Source: Gammaproteobacteria bacterium
GTDB taxonomy: Bacteria > Pseudomonadota > Gammaproteobacteria > Steroidobacterales > GCA-2729495
DNA: 36,957 nucleotides
NCBI GenBank assembly: GCA_003695765.1
Contig: RFHQ01000127.1
Location: forward strand, 1 to 36,957
Direction: 5' to 3'
In this document: positions 8,346 through 17,761 of the stretch, piece by piece
Numbering within the stretch: position 1 is the stretch's first letter
How the letters are laid out: the number at the start of each line of letters is the position of its first letter
Position numbers and translations under genes: made by a program
The notes under the pieces: model-generated
The model's input: the letters and a program-made list of their open reading frames with translations, nothing else
What the model was told of the DNA's origin: nothing
Database searches by the model: none

Positions 8346-8867
8346 ATGCCGCGGCAGTTCTTTCGACGTATTTCTGTCGGATATTTGCGGAAGCGCGACT
8401 ACCCGTGGTATCTGAAGCCGTTCCGGGCGCTGCTGCGCCATCCGACCTTCTTCTCCGTCAGTCGCCGCAGCGTCGCCGGCGCATTATGGGTCGGGCTGTT
8501 TATCGCCCTGCTGCCGCTGCCCGGCCAGACGATCGTCGCGCCGCTGCTGGCGTTGCTGCTGCGGGTGAACCTGCCGATTTCCGTGGTGGCGGTCTGGCTC
8601 ACGAACCCGCTGACCATGGTGCCGATCTTCTGGTCGGAGTACCGGCTCGGCGCCCTGATCCTCGGTCGCCCGGTGCAGGCGATCAGCCTGGACATCTCCT
8701 GGGACTGGTTCAGCAGCGGTGTGGCGGCCGGCTGGCAGCCGCTGCTGCTCGGCGCCGTGGTCAGCGCGACCGTCGTGGCCTCGACTGCCTACGTGCTCGT
8801 CAGTGTCATCTGGCGCTGGCTCGTCGCGGCGCGCTACCGCAGGCGGCGGCCCCCGGCTCAGCGATAG
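8346..8867 (+). CDS. DUF2062 integral membrane protein
   Basis: A 173-residue protein matching the DUF2062 pattern: an N-terminal basic region ([20 protein letters not shown]), the helix [21 protein letters not shown], the conserved segment [20 protein letters not shown], and a C-terminal helix ending in basic residues. The function of the family is not established; members are small inner-membrane proteins, sometimes near glycosyltransferase or envelope genes. The ATG follows AGGA closely. The gene is divergent from comEC and convergent with lolD, overlapping its 3' end by 10 bases, so there is no room for a conventional terminator between them. Confidence 0.85.
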   Translation: MPRQFFRRISVGYLRKRDYPWYLKPFRALLRHPTFFSVSRRSVAGALWVGLFIALLPLPGQTIVAPLLALLLRVNLPISVVAVWLTNPLTMVPIFWSEYRLGALILGRPVQAISLDISWDWFSSGVAAGWQPLLLGAVVSATVVASTAYVLVSVIWRWLVAARYRRRRPPAQR

Positions 8868-9568
8868 TCCGTGCTCACGTCCTGGAGCCGACCGTCGCTG
8901 AGCTCCAGGACCCGCGACATGCGCCGCGCGATCTCCGGATCATGCGTGACCAGCACCAGGCTGGTGCCGGTTTCCTCGTTCAGCTCCAGCATCAGGTCCA
9001 GCACGAGCTCGCCGGTCTGGCGATCGAGATTGCCGGTCGGTTCGTCGGCGAGCACCACGGCCGGTTCGGTCACCAACGCGCGCGCGACCGCGACCCGCTG
9101 GCGCTCGCCGCCGGACAACTCGGCCGGGCGGTGGTCGAGGCGCTCGCCGAGTCCGACCCGCTGCAGCAGCCGCTGGGCGCGTTCCCTGACGCTGCGCAGG
9201 GGCTCGCGGCGCAGCAACAGCGGCATGGCGACGTTCTCCAGCGCGTCGAATTCCGGCAGCAGATGATGAAACTGGTAGACGAAACCCAGCCGGCGATTGC
9301 GCAGTTCGCCGCGCTGGCGCGGCGTCAGCGTCGCGAGATCCTGGCCGAACACGCGTACCGAGCCGGCCGTCGGCGCGTCCAGCCCGCCGAGCAGCTGCAG
9401 CAAGGTGGTCTTGCCGGAGCCGGAAGCTCCGACGATCGCGACGGTTTCGCCCGGCGCCACGGCGAAATCGACGCCGCGGAGCACGACCAGTTCACCCGCC
9501 GCCTCGGGGAAACTCTTGGCCAAGCCTTCGCTGACCAGTGGCAGCGCCGCGGCAGTCCCGTCATTCAT
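8858..9568 (-). CDS. lolD: Lipoprotein-releasing system ATP-binding protein LolD
   Basis: A 236-residue ABC ATPase with Walker [10 protein letters not shown], signature [15 protein letters not shown], Walker [13 protein letters not shown] and switch VTHDPEIA. The length and the order after two FtsX-type permeases identify it as LolD, which powers release of outer-membrane lipoproteins from the inner membrane to LolA. The ATG overlaps the lolE stop by 8 bases, so the transporter subunits are probably co-translated. The MacB-type ATPases are the main alternative, but no MacB-like fusion is present. Confidence 0.95.
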   Translation of the reverse strand: MNDGTAAALPLVSEGLAKSFPEAAGELVVLRGVDFAVAPGETVAIVGASGSGKTTLLQLLGGLDAPTAGSVRVFGQDLATLTPRQRGELRNRRLGFVYQFHHLLPEFDALENVAMPLLLRREPLRSVRERAQRLLQRVGLGERLDHRPAELSGGERQRVAVARALVTEPAVVLADEPTGNLDRQTGELVLDLMLELNEETGTSLVLVTHDPEIARRMSRVLELSDGRLQDVSTDYR

Positions 9569-10838
9569 GGCGCAACGCCTCCGCCGGCCGGGTGCGGGCG
9601 GCCCGCCAGGCTGGGTAGATCGTCGAGATCAACGCAAGTCCGAAGGCGATCCCCGCCACGCGCCAGACGTCGGCCGCTTGCACGCGGCTCGGAAATTCGC
9701 TGATGAAATAGACGTCCGGCGCGAGGATCTGCCACCCGAACCAGCGCTCGGCGAGTCCGACCAGCAGGTCGAGATTGGCCGCGATCGCCAGCCCGAACAG
9801 GCTGCCGGCCAGCGTGCCCGCCAGGCCGACCAGAGCCCCCTGGGCCATGAAGATCGCGAGTATCCCCTGTGCCGGCGCGCCGACCGTGCGCAGGATCGCA
9901 ATGTCGCCGCGCTTTTCCCGGACGACCATCACCAGGGTCGAGACGATATTGAAGGCCGCGACCCCAACGACCAGCAGCAGGATGACGAAGATGATCGAGC
10001 GCGTCAGTTGTATGGAGCGGAAAAAGTTGGCGTGCTGCCGGGTCCAGTCGGTGATGTACACGTCCCGGCCGAAAGCACGGGCGACCTCACGGATCGTCGC
10101 CGGCGCCGCCCGCGGATCCCGCGTGGCGATGCGGATGCCGCTGACCGCGTCACCGAGCCGCAGCAGCCGCGCTGCATCCGCGCGAGCGACGAAGATCAGG
10201 CCCCGGTCGAATTCGTACATGCCGGCGTAGAAGATGCCCGACACCTCGAAACGGCGCATGCGCGGTACCAGCCCGGCCGGGGTCGTCACGCCCTCGGCGA
10301 CCATCAGGATCAGCCGGTCGCCGATACCGACATCGAGCAGCTCGGCCAGGTCACGGCCGATCACGACCCGGTAGCGGCCGGGCTCGAGGCTGTCCAGCGA
10401 GCCCTGCTCGATCAGCGCGTCGAGCTCGCTGACCTGCCGTTCGCTGGCCGGATCGATGCCGCGGAACTCGACGCCGCTGATCTCGCTGGCACCGACCAGC
10501 ATCCCCTGCCCGCTGACGAACGGCGCCACGGCGCGAGTCTGCGGGTGCGCCTGGGCGATGTCCGCCGCCAGCCGCCAGTCCTGCATGCGCCCGTCCCATC
10601 CGGTCATGGCCGCATGCGAGATCACCCTGAGGATGCGGTCGCGCACCTCGTATTCGAAACCGTTCATCACCGACATCACGACGATCAGCACGGCGACCGC
10701 AATCGCGATCCCCAGCATCGAGATCAGCGAGATGAACGAAATGAAGCGATTGCGATTCCGGGAACGCAGATAGCGCAGGCCGATCAGCAGCTCGTACGGC
10801 AGATGCAGCGAAAGTCCCGGCATTGCGATCGCCGTCAC
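9561..10838 (-). CDS. lolE: Lipoprotein-releasing ABC transporter permease (LolE-like)
   Basis: A 425-residue FtsX/LolCE-family permease. It has an N-terminal cytoplasmic stretch ([20 protein letters not shown]), a first membrane helix ([20 protein letters not shown]), a large periplasmic domain and three C-terminal helices. The first line resembles E. coli LolE (PLSLLIGLR) more than LolC, so the assignment is by that likeness only. GTG at 10838 shares GTGA with the lolC stop; ATG at 10823 is an alternative start. It forms the Lol transporter with the neighbouring paralogue and LolD. Confidence 0.85.
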   Translation of the reverse strand: MTAIAMPGLSLHLPYELLIGLRYLRSRNRNRFISFISLISMLGIAIAVAVLIVVMSVMNGFEYEVRDRILRVISHAAMTGWDGRMQDWRLAADIAQAHPQTRAVAPFVSGQGMLVGASEISGVEFRGIDPASERQVSELDALIEQGSLDSLEPGRYRVVIGRDLAELLDVGIGDRLILMVAEGVTTPAGLVPRMRRFEVSGIFYAGMYEFDRGLIFVARADAARLLRLGDAVSGIRIATRDPRAAPATIREVARAFGRDVYITDWTRQHANFFRSIQLTRSIIFVILLLVVGVAAFNIVSTLVMVVREKRGDIAILRTVGAPAQGILAIFMAQGALVGLAGTLAGSLFGLAIAANLDLLVGLAERWFGWQILAPDVYFISEFPSRVQAADVWRVAGIAFGLALISTIYPAWRAARTRPAEALRHE

Positions 10839-12082
10839 TCGTAGCGCAGCACTTCGGCGGGCGCGACCGCTGCCGCGCGCATCGCCGGGTAGACGGTCGC
10901 CGCGGCTGTCATCAGCAGCGCGATCAGCGCGATCACGGCGACATCGGCGCCCTGGATCTCCGCCGGCAGCTCCGTCAGGTAATAGACATCGGCGGGCATG
11001 AACTGAAAACCGAAGAGCCGCTCGAGGCGCGGCGCGACAGTGCTGATATTGCCGGCCAGCCCGAGGCCGCCGGCCACCCCCAGCAGGACACCGAACCAGC
11101 CGACCACGAGGCCCTGAAGCGCGAAGATGCCCATCACCGTCCGGCGCGGGTAGCCGAGGGTGCGCAGGATCGCAATGCCGCTGCGCTTGTCGGACACGGT
11201 CATCACCAGGGTCGCGACGATATTGAAGGCGGCGACCGCCACGATCAGCGACAGCAACAGGGTCATCATCAGCTTTTCCATGTGCACCGCTCGAAAATAG
11301 GTCGCGTTGTCCTGGGTCCAGTCGCGGATGATGGGCTGCCGGCCGCTCGCTGCCGCCCAGGCCGCGGCCCAGGCTCGGACCAGCGCCGGCGCGGCGAAAA
11401 CGTCGGCGGCCCGCAGGCGCAGCTTGCGCACCTCGCTCTCGCCGGCCAATGCCAGCGCATCGTCCAGATCGATCAGGCCGCGAATGCTGTCATGGTCCTG
11501 CAGGCCCAGCTCGAAGATGCCGGCAAGCTCGAACTGGCGCAGGCGCGTGCGCAGACCGACTCCTGGCCGGCGCTGCGGCACCATCAGCGTCACCGGATCG
11601 CCGACGCGCAAACCGAGGCGCAGGGCCAGGGCGCGGCCCAGCAACAGCTTGTCCGAGCCGGGCCGCAGTGATTGCAGTCGTCCCTGCCGCAGATGAGCCT
11701 CGATTCGCGAGACGCTGTTCTCCAGCGGCGGCTCGACGCCGACCAGCGTGATGCCGGCCAGCGTCCGGCCAGTCGAGATCATGCCCTGCAGTTCGACGAA
11801 GGGCGCCGCGGCCTCGATGCCCGGCCAGTTCAGCAAGTCCGCCCGCACCGCGCGCCAGTCTTCCCCTGCCGGCAGGGTCACGGTCGCGTGGCCCGCCATG
11901 CCGAGCAGGCGATCGCGCAGTTCCCGCTCGAAACCGTTCATGACCGACAGCACGACGATCAGCGCCGCGACGCCGAGAGCCACACCGAGGACCGAGGCCA
12001 CGGTGACGAAGGAGGCAAACTGGTTCTCGCGGTGCTCGCGCAGATAACGCAGGGCGATGAACAGCGGGACCGGCCGCAGCAT
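10835..12082 (-). CDS. lolC: Lipoprotein-releasing ABC transporter permease (LolC-like)
   Basis: A 415-residue paralogue of the next gene, with the same topology: N-terminal helix in GVALGVAALIVVLSVMNGFE, a periplasmic domain, and C-terminal helices including LLSLIVAVAAFNIVATLVM and WFGVLLGVAGGLGLAGNIS. The start MLRPVPLFIALRYLREHREN is close to E. coli LolC (QPVALFIGLRYMR), hence the tentative LolC call; in E. coli LolC docks the chaperone LolA. The ATG at 12082 is preferred over the longer frame because it begins the conserved family N-terminus. First gene of a lolC-lolE-lolD operon; 234 bases separate it from the divergent gene at 12317, in which I see no certain promoter for this strand. 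Confidence 0.85.
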   Translation of the reverse strand: MLRPVPLFIALRYLREHRENQFASFVTVASVLGVALGVAALIVVLSVMNGFERELRDRLLGMAGHATVTLPAGEDWRAVRADLLNWPGIEAAAPFVELQGMISTGRTLAGITLVGVEPPLENSVSRIEAHLRQGRLQSLRPGSDKLLLGRALALRLGLRVGDPVTLMVPQRRPGVGLRTRLRQFELAGIFELGLQDHDSIRGLIDLDDALALAGESEVRKLRLRAADVFAAPALVRAWAAAWAAASGRQPIIRDWTQDNATYFRAVHMEKLMMTLLLSLIVAVAAFNIVATLVMTVSDKRSGIAILRTLGYPRRTVMGIFALQGLVVGWFGVLLGVAGGLGLAGNISTVAPRLERLFGFQFMPADVYYLTELPAEIQGADVAVIALIALLMTAAATVYPAMRAAAVAPAEVLRYE

Positions 12083-12257
12083 CAGTGCCGGCTCTTCACG
12101 GCGACATCGGCTCAGCGCCGCCCCCGGGCCGCAGGCGCGCTCGCAACGGCCCGCGGCCCGATGTCTTCCCAGCTGCCTGCAATTCCGTTCTCCGCATCCG
12201 CGCCGTGAGCACTGCGCGGCTACACGATATCGCCGTCCCTGTCCATGTCCTGTGCGG

Positions 12258-12286
12258 TTTTTTGGCACCAGGGCCGGTGCTATATT
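12258..12286 (+). promoter_or_regulatory. Possible sigma-70 promoter for the small exported protein gene
   Basis: TATATT at 12281-12286 resembles a -10 hexamer and lies 17 bases after the T-run TTTTTT at 12258-12263, a poor -35. The predicted start would be about 24 bases before the ATG, leaving room for the GGAGA ribosome-binding site at 12305-12309. Weak evidence; listed because the region is locally AT-rich within a GC-rich spacer. Confidence 0.3.
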
Positions 12287-12316
12287 CGAACCGGAGTATA
12301 ACTTGGAGACAGTCCG

Positions 12317-12601
12317 ATGGTGCGCAGGCTTCTCCCCCTGCTCCTGGTGGCCACCGCCGCCGTCCCCAGCGTGGCATCGCGTGCCGATACCCTGCTGATG
12401 GAAGGCGTCGCCGAAGCCGCCGCGACCGCCGCCGAACGCCCGCGGCGCGGCATGACGATGGATCAGGTCAGGGCCCGCTGGGGCGAGCCCCGGGCCCAGC
12501 AGCCGGCGGTCGGTGATCCGCCGATCAGCCGCTGGGACTACGACGATTTCGTCGTGTTCTTCGAATATTCACGGGTCATCCACGCGGTCCGACCACACTG
12601 A
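12317..12601 (+). CDS. Small exported protein of unknown function (BamE/SmpA-like motif)
   Basis: A 94-residue protein with a clear signal peptide (MVRRLLPLLLVATAAVPSVA, cleavage probably after ASRA near residue 23). The mature part contains RGMTMDQVRARWGEP, the start pattern seen in SmpA/OmlA (BamE)-like small periplasmic domains, and then ISRWDYDDFVVFFEYSRVIHAV. There is no lipobox cysteine, so it should be soluble in the periplasm. The ATG follows GGAGA. It lies upstream of mfd with about 60 bases between. No precise function can be assigned; similarity to BamE is limited to the motif. Confidence 0.75.
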   Translation: MVRRLLPLLLVATAAVPSVASRADTLLMEGVAEAAATAAERPRRGMTMDQVRARWGEPRAQQPAVGDPPISRWDYDDFVVFFEYSRVIHAVRPH

Positions 12602-12619
12602 TCGGCGCGACGCCGCCTG

Positions 12620-12628
12620 TGGGATAAT
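12620..12628 (+). promoter_or_regulatory. Possible extended -10 promoter element upstream of mfd
   Basis: The sequence TGGGATAAT forms an extended -10 (TGnGATAAT), 36 bases before the mfd ATG. No convincing -35 lies 17 bases upstream, which extended -10 promoters can tolerate. It would give a leader of about 28 bases carrying the short hairpin GCCCGC-AAG-GCGGGC at 12640-12654 just before the ribosome-binding site. It could allow mfd to be transcribed independently of the preceding gene. Confidence 0.4.
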
Positions 12629-12663
12629 GTGTCTTTTTCGCCCGCAAGGCGGGCCCAGGGAGC

Positions 12664-15600
12664 ATGGCCGCAGGCACGGAGCGCAGCCAGCCGGCGAGCA
12701 CAGGGACTCACGCGCAAGCGCAGCCGGCGCTGCTGTGGCGGGACCTGCCCCTGCCCGCGGCCGGTGAGTCGCTGCGCATCGCGCAACTACGTGGCGACGC
12801 GATGGCCCTGGCCGTGGCCGAGGCTGCGGCGGTGGCCGGCCGCAGCAGCCTCGTGCTCACCCCTGACCCGGTCGCCGCGGAGCGCCTGAGCGAGCAGTTC
12901 GAGTTCTTCGCCGCCGGCGGCGCACCGGTGCGCCTGCTGCCCGATGCCGAAGTTCTGCCCTACGATCGTTTCAGCCCGCACGCGGAGCTGACCGCTGAGC
13001 GCCTGCGCATCCTGAGCCAGCTGGCCGCGGGCGAACCCATGACGCTGATCGCTGCGGCTTCCACGCTGCTCCCCCGGCTGCCGCCACCCGGCTATCTGCG
13101 CGCCCGGGCCATCCAGCTGTACGCTGGCCAGGCGCTGTCGCCGCAGTCGCTGCAGGCGCAGCTCGAGTTTGCCGGTTACCAGCGCGTCAGCCAGGTGACC
13201 ACCCACGGCGAATACGCGGTGCGCGGCGCCCTGATCGATTTCTTTCCGGCCGGCGCCAGCGAACCGGTGCGCGTCGACTTCCTCGACGACGAGATCGAAT
13301 CGCTGCGCTGTTTCGACGCCGACAGCCAGGTCAGCACGCGGCGTATCTCCGAACTGCGCGGCCTGCCGGCGCGTGAGATACCGCTGGACCCCGACGCAAT
13401 CACCGGTTTCCGGCAGCGATTCCGTGCCCGTTTCGAGGGCAATCCGGCGCGCTTCCCGGTCTACCGCGAAGTCAGCGAGCAACGCCTGCCGCCGGGCATC
13501 GAAAACTATCTGCCGCTGTTCTTCGACGCGACCGCAACCCTGTGGGACTACCTGCCGGAGGACAGCCTGCTGCTGGCGATCGGCGATCCCGGCGCGGCGC
13601 TCCAGGCGGCCTGGGAACAGGTGGAGGAGCGGCACGCGCAGGCCAGCGAGGATCCGGAGCACCCGCCGTTGAATCCGGAGGAGCTGTTCGTGCCACCGGC
13701 CGAGCAGCACCGGTCCATCGCCGGTCACCCCTTGCTGCAACTGGAACCGGTCGAGGCGCCCGGATCCCTGCCCGGCACGAGGCCGCGCAACCTGCCGGTC
13801 GGCGGCCCGCCACCGGTCACGGTGGCCCGCCATGCCGAGCAGCCGGCGGCTGCGCTGTGCCAATGGCTCGCCGGTTTCGCCGGCCGCACGCTGTTCGTCG
13901 CCGAATCGCCGGGGCGGCGCGAGGAACTGCTGGCATTCCTGCGCGCGCAGGAGCTCGCGGCCGAGCCGGTCGCCGGCTGGCAGGATTTCGTCGATGGCGC
14001 CCAGCGGATCGCGACCACGGTCGGGCCGCTGGACCAGGGCTTCGTCCTGCCGGAGGCCGGCCTGGCGGTCATCACCGAAAGCGAGCTGTTCGGAGCACGC
14101 GCGCGGATCCGGCGCCGCGGCCGCCGGATCCGCGACCCGGAGAGCCTGATCAATGACCTCTCCGACCTGCGACCCGGCGCGCCGGTCGTGCACGCCGACC
14201 ACGGCGTCGGCCGCTTCGTGGGCCTCAACACGCTGCAGATCGACGCCGAGGCGACCGAGTTCCTGACGCTGGAATATGCCGGCGGCGACCTGCTGCACGT
14301 CCCGGTCAGTTCTCTGCAGCTGATTTCCCGCTACACCGGGGGCGCGCCGGAACACGCGCCGCTGCATCGCCTCGGCAGCGACCAGTGGCTGCGCGCCCGG
14401 CGCCGCGCTGCCGAGAAGGTTCGCGACGTGGCCGCCGAACTGCTCGATCTCTACGCCCGCCGAGCCGCCCGCAGCGGACGCCCGGCCCGACTCGAGCCGC
14501 AGGACTATGCCGCCTTCTCCGCTGGCTTCCCCTTCGCTCCCACCGAGGACCAGGAACGCGCCTTCGACGAAGTGCTGGCCGACCTGACGAGCAGCCGGCC
14601 GATGGACCGCCTGGTCTGTGGCGATGTCGGCTTCGGCAAGACCGAGGTGGCCTTGCGCGCCGCATTCGTCGCGGTCAGCAGCGGCCACCAGGTCGCCGTG
14701 CTGGTACCGACGACGCTGTTGGCCCAGCAGCACTACCAGACCTTCGCCGACCGTTTCGCCGACTGGCCGGTGCGCGTCGAGCAACTCAGCCGCTTTCGCA
14801 GCCAGAAGGCAGCGCGGGCGGTCCTGGACGGGCTCCGCGATGGCCGGGTGGACATCGTCATCGGAACTCACCGGCTGCTCCAGCCCGGGGTCGAGTTCGC
14901 CGACCTGGGTCTGGTGATCGTCGACGAAGAACACCGTTTCGGCGTGCGGCACAAGGAACGGCTCAAGCAGTTGCGTGCCGAAGTGGATTTCCTGGCGTTG
15001 ACGGCCACGCCGATCCCGCGCACGCTGAACATGGCGATGGGCGGCTTGCGGGAACTGTCACTGATCGCGACGCCGCCTGAATCGAGGCTGTCCATCAAGA
15101 CCTTCGTCACCCGTTGGCATGACGCCGTCGTTCGCGAGGCCTGCCAACGCGAACTGAAACGCGGTGGGCAGGTGTATTTCGTGCACAACCGCATCGAGGA
15201 TATCGAAGGCGTTGCGGAACGCGTCGCTTCCCTTCTGCCGGAAGCGCGCATCGAGCTGGCACACGGCCAGATGCCGGAGCGCGAACTCGAGCGCATCATG
15301 CTGGACTTCTACCACCGGCGTTTCCACATCCTCGTCTGCACCGCCATCATCGAAAGCGGCCTGGACGTGCCTTCGGCGAACACCATCGTGATCAACCGCG
15401 CCGATCGCTTTGGCCTCGCCCAGCTGCACCAGCTGCGCGGGCGTGTCGGGCGCTCGCATCACCAGGCCTTCGCCTACCTGCTGACGCCGCCGCCCGAGTC
15501 ACTGACAGAGGACGCGCGCAAGCGGCTGGCCGCGATCGAATCGCTGGAAGATCTCGGTGCCGGTTTCGTGCTCGCCACGCACGACCTCGAGATCCGTGGC

Positions 15601-16206
15601 GCCGGAGAACTGCTGGGCGAGGAGCAGAGCGGCCAGATCCAGGAAATCGGCTTCAGCCTCTACAACGAAATGCTGGCGCGGACGGTGCAGGCGCTGCGCC
15701 GGGGCGAGACGCCGGATCCGGACGCCGCGCTGCCGCAGCTGACCGACTTCAACCTGCACCTGCCGGCGCTGATCCCGGCGGACTATATGCCCGATGTGCA
15801 CCTGCGGCTGGTGCAATACAAGCGGATCGCCAGCGCAAGCGATACGGCCGCGCTGCGCGAACTGCAGGTCGAGTTCATCGATCGCTTCGGCCTGCTGCCG
15901 GAGCCCACGCGCCATCTCTTTCGTTTGACCGCGCTGCGCCTGCGTGCGGCGCCGCTGGGCCTGAAACGCCTGGAACTCGGTCCCGCCGGCGGCCGGGTGG
16001 AATTTGCGGCCGGGACCGCGGTCGATCCGGCCACGCTGGTGCAGCTGATAGAATCCCAGCCCGAACGCTACCAGCTCGATCGCCAGCAGCGACTGCGCAT
16101 CCGGGCAAACCTCGCCGATGCCGAGTCCCGCTTCCGCTTCGCGGGTGAGCTGCTGGCAGCGCTGGGCGCACCCGCGGACGGAACGGACGGAGACCGGCCC
16201 GAATGA
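12664..16206 (+). CDS. mfd: Transcription-repair coupling factor Mfd
   Basis: A 1180-residue ATP-dependent translocase (E. coli 1148) that removes stalled RNA polymerase and recruits UvrA to lesions. In order: a UvrB-homology region (about residues 1-350, including the DAEVLPYDRFSPH segment), the RNA-polymerase-interacting region near residues 500-570 (LEYAGGDLLHVPV), then the RecG-like motor with Walker A GDVGFGKTE near 654, DEEHRFG near 752, TATPIPRTLNMA, and the LHQLRGRVGRSHHQAFAYLL element near 920, and a C-terminal TRCF domain. The ATG at 12664 follows AGGGAG. The stop shares ATGA with csiV. Confidence 0.98.
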   Translation: MAAGTERSQPASTGTHAQAQPALLWRDLPLPAAGESLRIAQLRGDAMALAVAEAAAVAGRSSLVLTPDPVAAERLSEQFEFFAAGGAPVRLLPDAEVLPYDRFSPHAELTAERLRILSQLAAGEPMTLIAAASTLLPRLPPPGYLRARAIQLYAGQALSPQSLQAQLEFAGYQRVSQVTTHGEYAVRGALIDFFPAGASEPVRVDFLDDEIESLRCFDADSQVSTRRISELRGLPAREIPLDPDAITGFRQRFRARFEGNPARFPVYREVSEQRLPPGIENYLPLFFDATATLWDYLPEDSLLLAIGDPGAALQAAWEQVEERHAQASEDPEHPPLNPEELFVPPAEQHRSIAGHPLLQLEPVEAPGSLPGTRPRNLPVGGPPPVTVARHAEQPAAALCQWLAGFAGRTLFVAESPGRREELLAFLRAQELAAEPVAGWQDFVDGAQRIATTVGPLDQGFVLPEAGLAVITESELFGARARIRRRGRRIRDPESLINDLSDLRPGAPVVHADHGVGRFVGLNTLQIDAEATEFLTLEYAGGDLLHVPVSSLQLISRYTGGAPEHAPLHRLGSDQWLRARRRAAEKVRDVAAELLDLYARRAARSGRPARLEPQDYAAFSAGFPFAPTEDQERAFDEVLADLTSSRPMDRLVCGDVGFGKTEVALRAAFVAVSSGHQVAVLVPTTLLAQQHYQTFADRFADWPVRVEQLSRFRSQKAARAVLDGLRDGRVDIVIGTHRLLQPGVEFADLGLVIVDEEHRFGVRHKERLKQLRAEVDFLALTATPIPRTLNMAMGGLRELSLIATPPESRLSIKTFVTRWHDAVVREACQRELKRGGQVYFVHNRIEDIEGVAERVASLLPEARIELAHGQMPERELERIMLDFYHRRFHILVCTAIIESGLDVPSANTIVINRADRFGLAQLHQLRGRVGRSHHQAFAYLLTPPPESLTEDARKRLAAIESLEDLGAGFVLATHDLEIRGAGELLGEEQSGQIQEIGFSLYNEMLARTVQALRRGETPDPDAALPQLTDFNLHLPALIPADYMPDVHLRLVQYKRIASASDTAALRELQVEFIDRFGLLPEPTRHLFRLTALRLRAAPLGLKRLELGPAGGRVEFAAGTAVDPATLVQLIESQPERYQLDRQQRLRIRANLADAESRFRFAGELLAALGAPADGTDGDRPE

Positions 16207-16862
16207 ACAGAGCAGGCCTGATCGCGCTGCTGGCCGCCTCGGTGGCGGCACCGGTGCATGCAGCGGATCCGGAGCCGGAGACCGAGACAGCGATGTACGC
16301 GGTCGAGATCATCGTCTTCGAGTATCTCGATCAGCAGCGCAATACGCCCGAGGCGCCGCCACCGCTGACCGGGTTCGACGGCCCGGTTGCCGCGGCTTCG
16401 TCGGGTCCGCAGCCGGATTTCCTGCTGCTGGAGCCCCACCCGCAGGCCAATTTCCGGCCCTTGCCGCCCGAGGCGCTGGAGCTCACGGGCATCTGGAATC
16501 GACTGCAGGAACTCGACGCCTACCGGCCATTGCTGCACGCCGGCTGGATCCAGCCGGGCCGCAGCCGCGAGCTGGCCGAGCCGATCCTCATCGGCGTCCA
16601 CTTGCCCTCCGTGCCCGGACTCAGCGGGCAGTTCCTGCTCAGCAAGGAACGCTACGAGCACCTGCGCGTCGCTCTGCAATATCAGCCGCCGGCGGCTGCC
16701 GACGGTTGGCCGGCGACCCGGCCAGTGGCCGCAGAAATCGATGAATCGCGACGCCTGCGCGGCGACCTGTTGCAGTACTTCGATCACCCCCGCTTCGGCG
16801 TCGTCGCCCGGGTCCGGGCACTGCCACCGCCGGGGGATGGCGAGACGGCGCCGCCGGACTAG
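16203..16862 (+). CDS. csiV: CsiV-family periplasmic protein
   Basis: A 219-residue protein with a short signal peptide (about residues 1-21, cleavage after PVHA) and the family-typical opening AMYAVEIIVFEY soon after. The later segment ILIGVHLPSVPGLSGQFLLS and the C-terminal ESRRLRGDLLQYFDHPRFGV also match the CsiV/DUF2803 pattern. CsiV was described in Vibrio cholerae as a peptidoglycan-binding protein needed for the response to a D-amino acid through LpoA/PBP1A. Location directly after mfd, with an ATGA overlap, agrees with Pseudomonas. Its stop shares the palindrome CTAG with the stop of the convergent gene. Confidence 0.8.
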   Translation: MNRAGLIALLAASVAAPVHAADPEPETETAMYAVEIIVFEYLDQQRNTPEAPPPLTGFDGPVAAASSGPQPDFLLLEPHPQANFRPLPPEALELTGIWNRLQELDAYRPLLHAGWIQPGRSRELAEPILIGVHLPSVPGLSGQFLLSKERYEHLRVALQYQPPAAADGWPATRPVAAEIDESRRLRGDLLQYFDHPRFGVVARVRALPPPGDGETAPPD

Positions 16863-17761
16863 GCGCTGTGCCGCCGGCGACGATCACCGGCCTTGCGCGC
16901 GGCGCGGCAACGCTTGTCCAGATCGCGGGCGGCGAGTTTCACGAGCTGGTCCGCGGGCGCGTCGCCGGCCGGAGTCAGCGACGCGACACCGAAACTGAGC
17001 GTGACGTAGCGGTCGATGCGCGAGCGCGGGTGGTGGATCGCGAGATCCCGGACCTTGGCGGCGATGCGCTCGCCGAGCTGCTTCGCCTGGTGTTCGCTCG
17101 CGCCGGCGATCAGCACGGCCAGGTCGCCGGCGGCGAAACGGGCGGCCGCGTCGCCGCTGCGGCGCAGGGCGCCGGCGACCACGTGGGCCACCTTGCGCAG
17201 GCAGGCATCGGTGGCATGGCGGCCGAACAGCGACTGGTAGGCATCCAGTTCGTCCACGCGGAACAGCATCAGGGTCAGGCTGCGCTGCTCACGGCGGGCG
17301 ATGCCCCAGTCCCGGCGCAGCAGCTCGTCGAAACTCGGCCGGGACAGCAGGCCGGTGGCCTGGTCCAGGCTGCTGCTGCGCATCAGCCGGCGTTGTAGCG
17401 CGCCGTCGGCCGGCCGGCCCGATTCGCTGAGCAGCCAATACGCCGGCAGCCCGGGGCGTTCGAACAGCGGCGCGACCACGAAGGCCAGCTCCTGATCACC
17501 GCCGTCCCGGCAGCGCCAGCGATGCCCGAGCACTCGCTCGGCGCCCGGCAGCGCATCGTCCGCGCAGGGCAGTTCGCCGGAGATCAGCAGCTCGCCCAGC
17601 TCACGGCCCAGCAGCTCTTCCGGTGCCCAGCCGGTCAGCTGCGCCAGGCGCTGGTTCGCGTAGGCGATGCGCCCGCGCGGTTCGGACGCGGCGATGATCA
17701 GCAGCGCGCCCCCGGCCCGGTCCAGCGCCTGCAGGAGCAGATTTTTCTTAAGGCATAACAT
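16859..17761 (-). CDS. PAS protein with a degenerate GGDEF domain
   Basis: A 300-residue soluble protein. Residues about 14-115 look like a PAS sensor (GRIAYANQRLAQLTGWAPEEL is the typical PAS opening). Residues about 130-290 form a GGDEF fold: LDQATGLLSR replaces D-x-LTGLxNR, VDELDAYQSLFGRHATD matches the metal/substrate helix, and ARFAAGDLAVLIAG matches RxGGDEFxxLL with AAGDL (210-214) instead of GGDEF. Both glycines and the catalytic acidic pair are changed, so cyclic-di-GMP synthesis is unlikely; a regulatory or binding role is an inference. No EAL domain follows. The ATG at 17761 lies in an AT-rich leader. The alternative of a shorter form from an internal start is possible. The gene is monocistronic and convergent with csiV. 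Confidence 0.8.
   Translation of the reverse strand: MLCLKKNLLLQALDRAGGALLIIAASEPRGRIAYANQRLAQLTGWAPEELLGRELGELLISGELPCADDALPGAERVLGHRWRCRDGGDQELAFVVAPLFERPGLPAYWLLSESGRPADGALQRRLMRSSSLDQATGLLSRPSFDELLRRDWGIARREQRSLTLMLFRVDELDAYQSLFGRHATDACLRKVAHVVAGALRRSGDAAARFAAGDLAVLIAGASEHQAKQLGERIAAKVRDLAIHHPRSRIDRYVTLSFGVASLTPAGDAPADQLVKLAARDLDKRCRAARKAGDRRRRHSA

Noticed and set aside
12640-12654. Hairpin GCCCGC-AAG-GCGGGC before mfd considered as a terminator
   Set aside because: The T-run precedes the stem on the plus strand, and on the minus strand the stem is followed by A residues, so neither direction makes an intrinsic terminator. It is noted only as part of the mfd leader.
12787-14952. A 721-codon open frame opposite mfd
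   Set aside because: It is a GC-rich shadow frame; mfd has complete family motifs throughout, while the reverse frame has low-complexity Gln/Arg/Ala-rich content and no recognisable domain.
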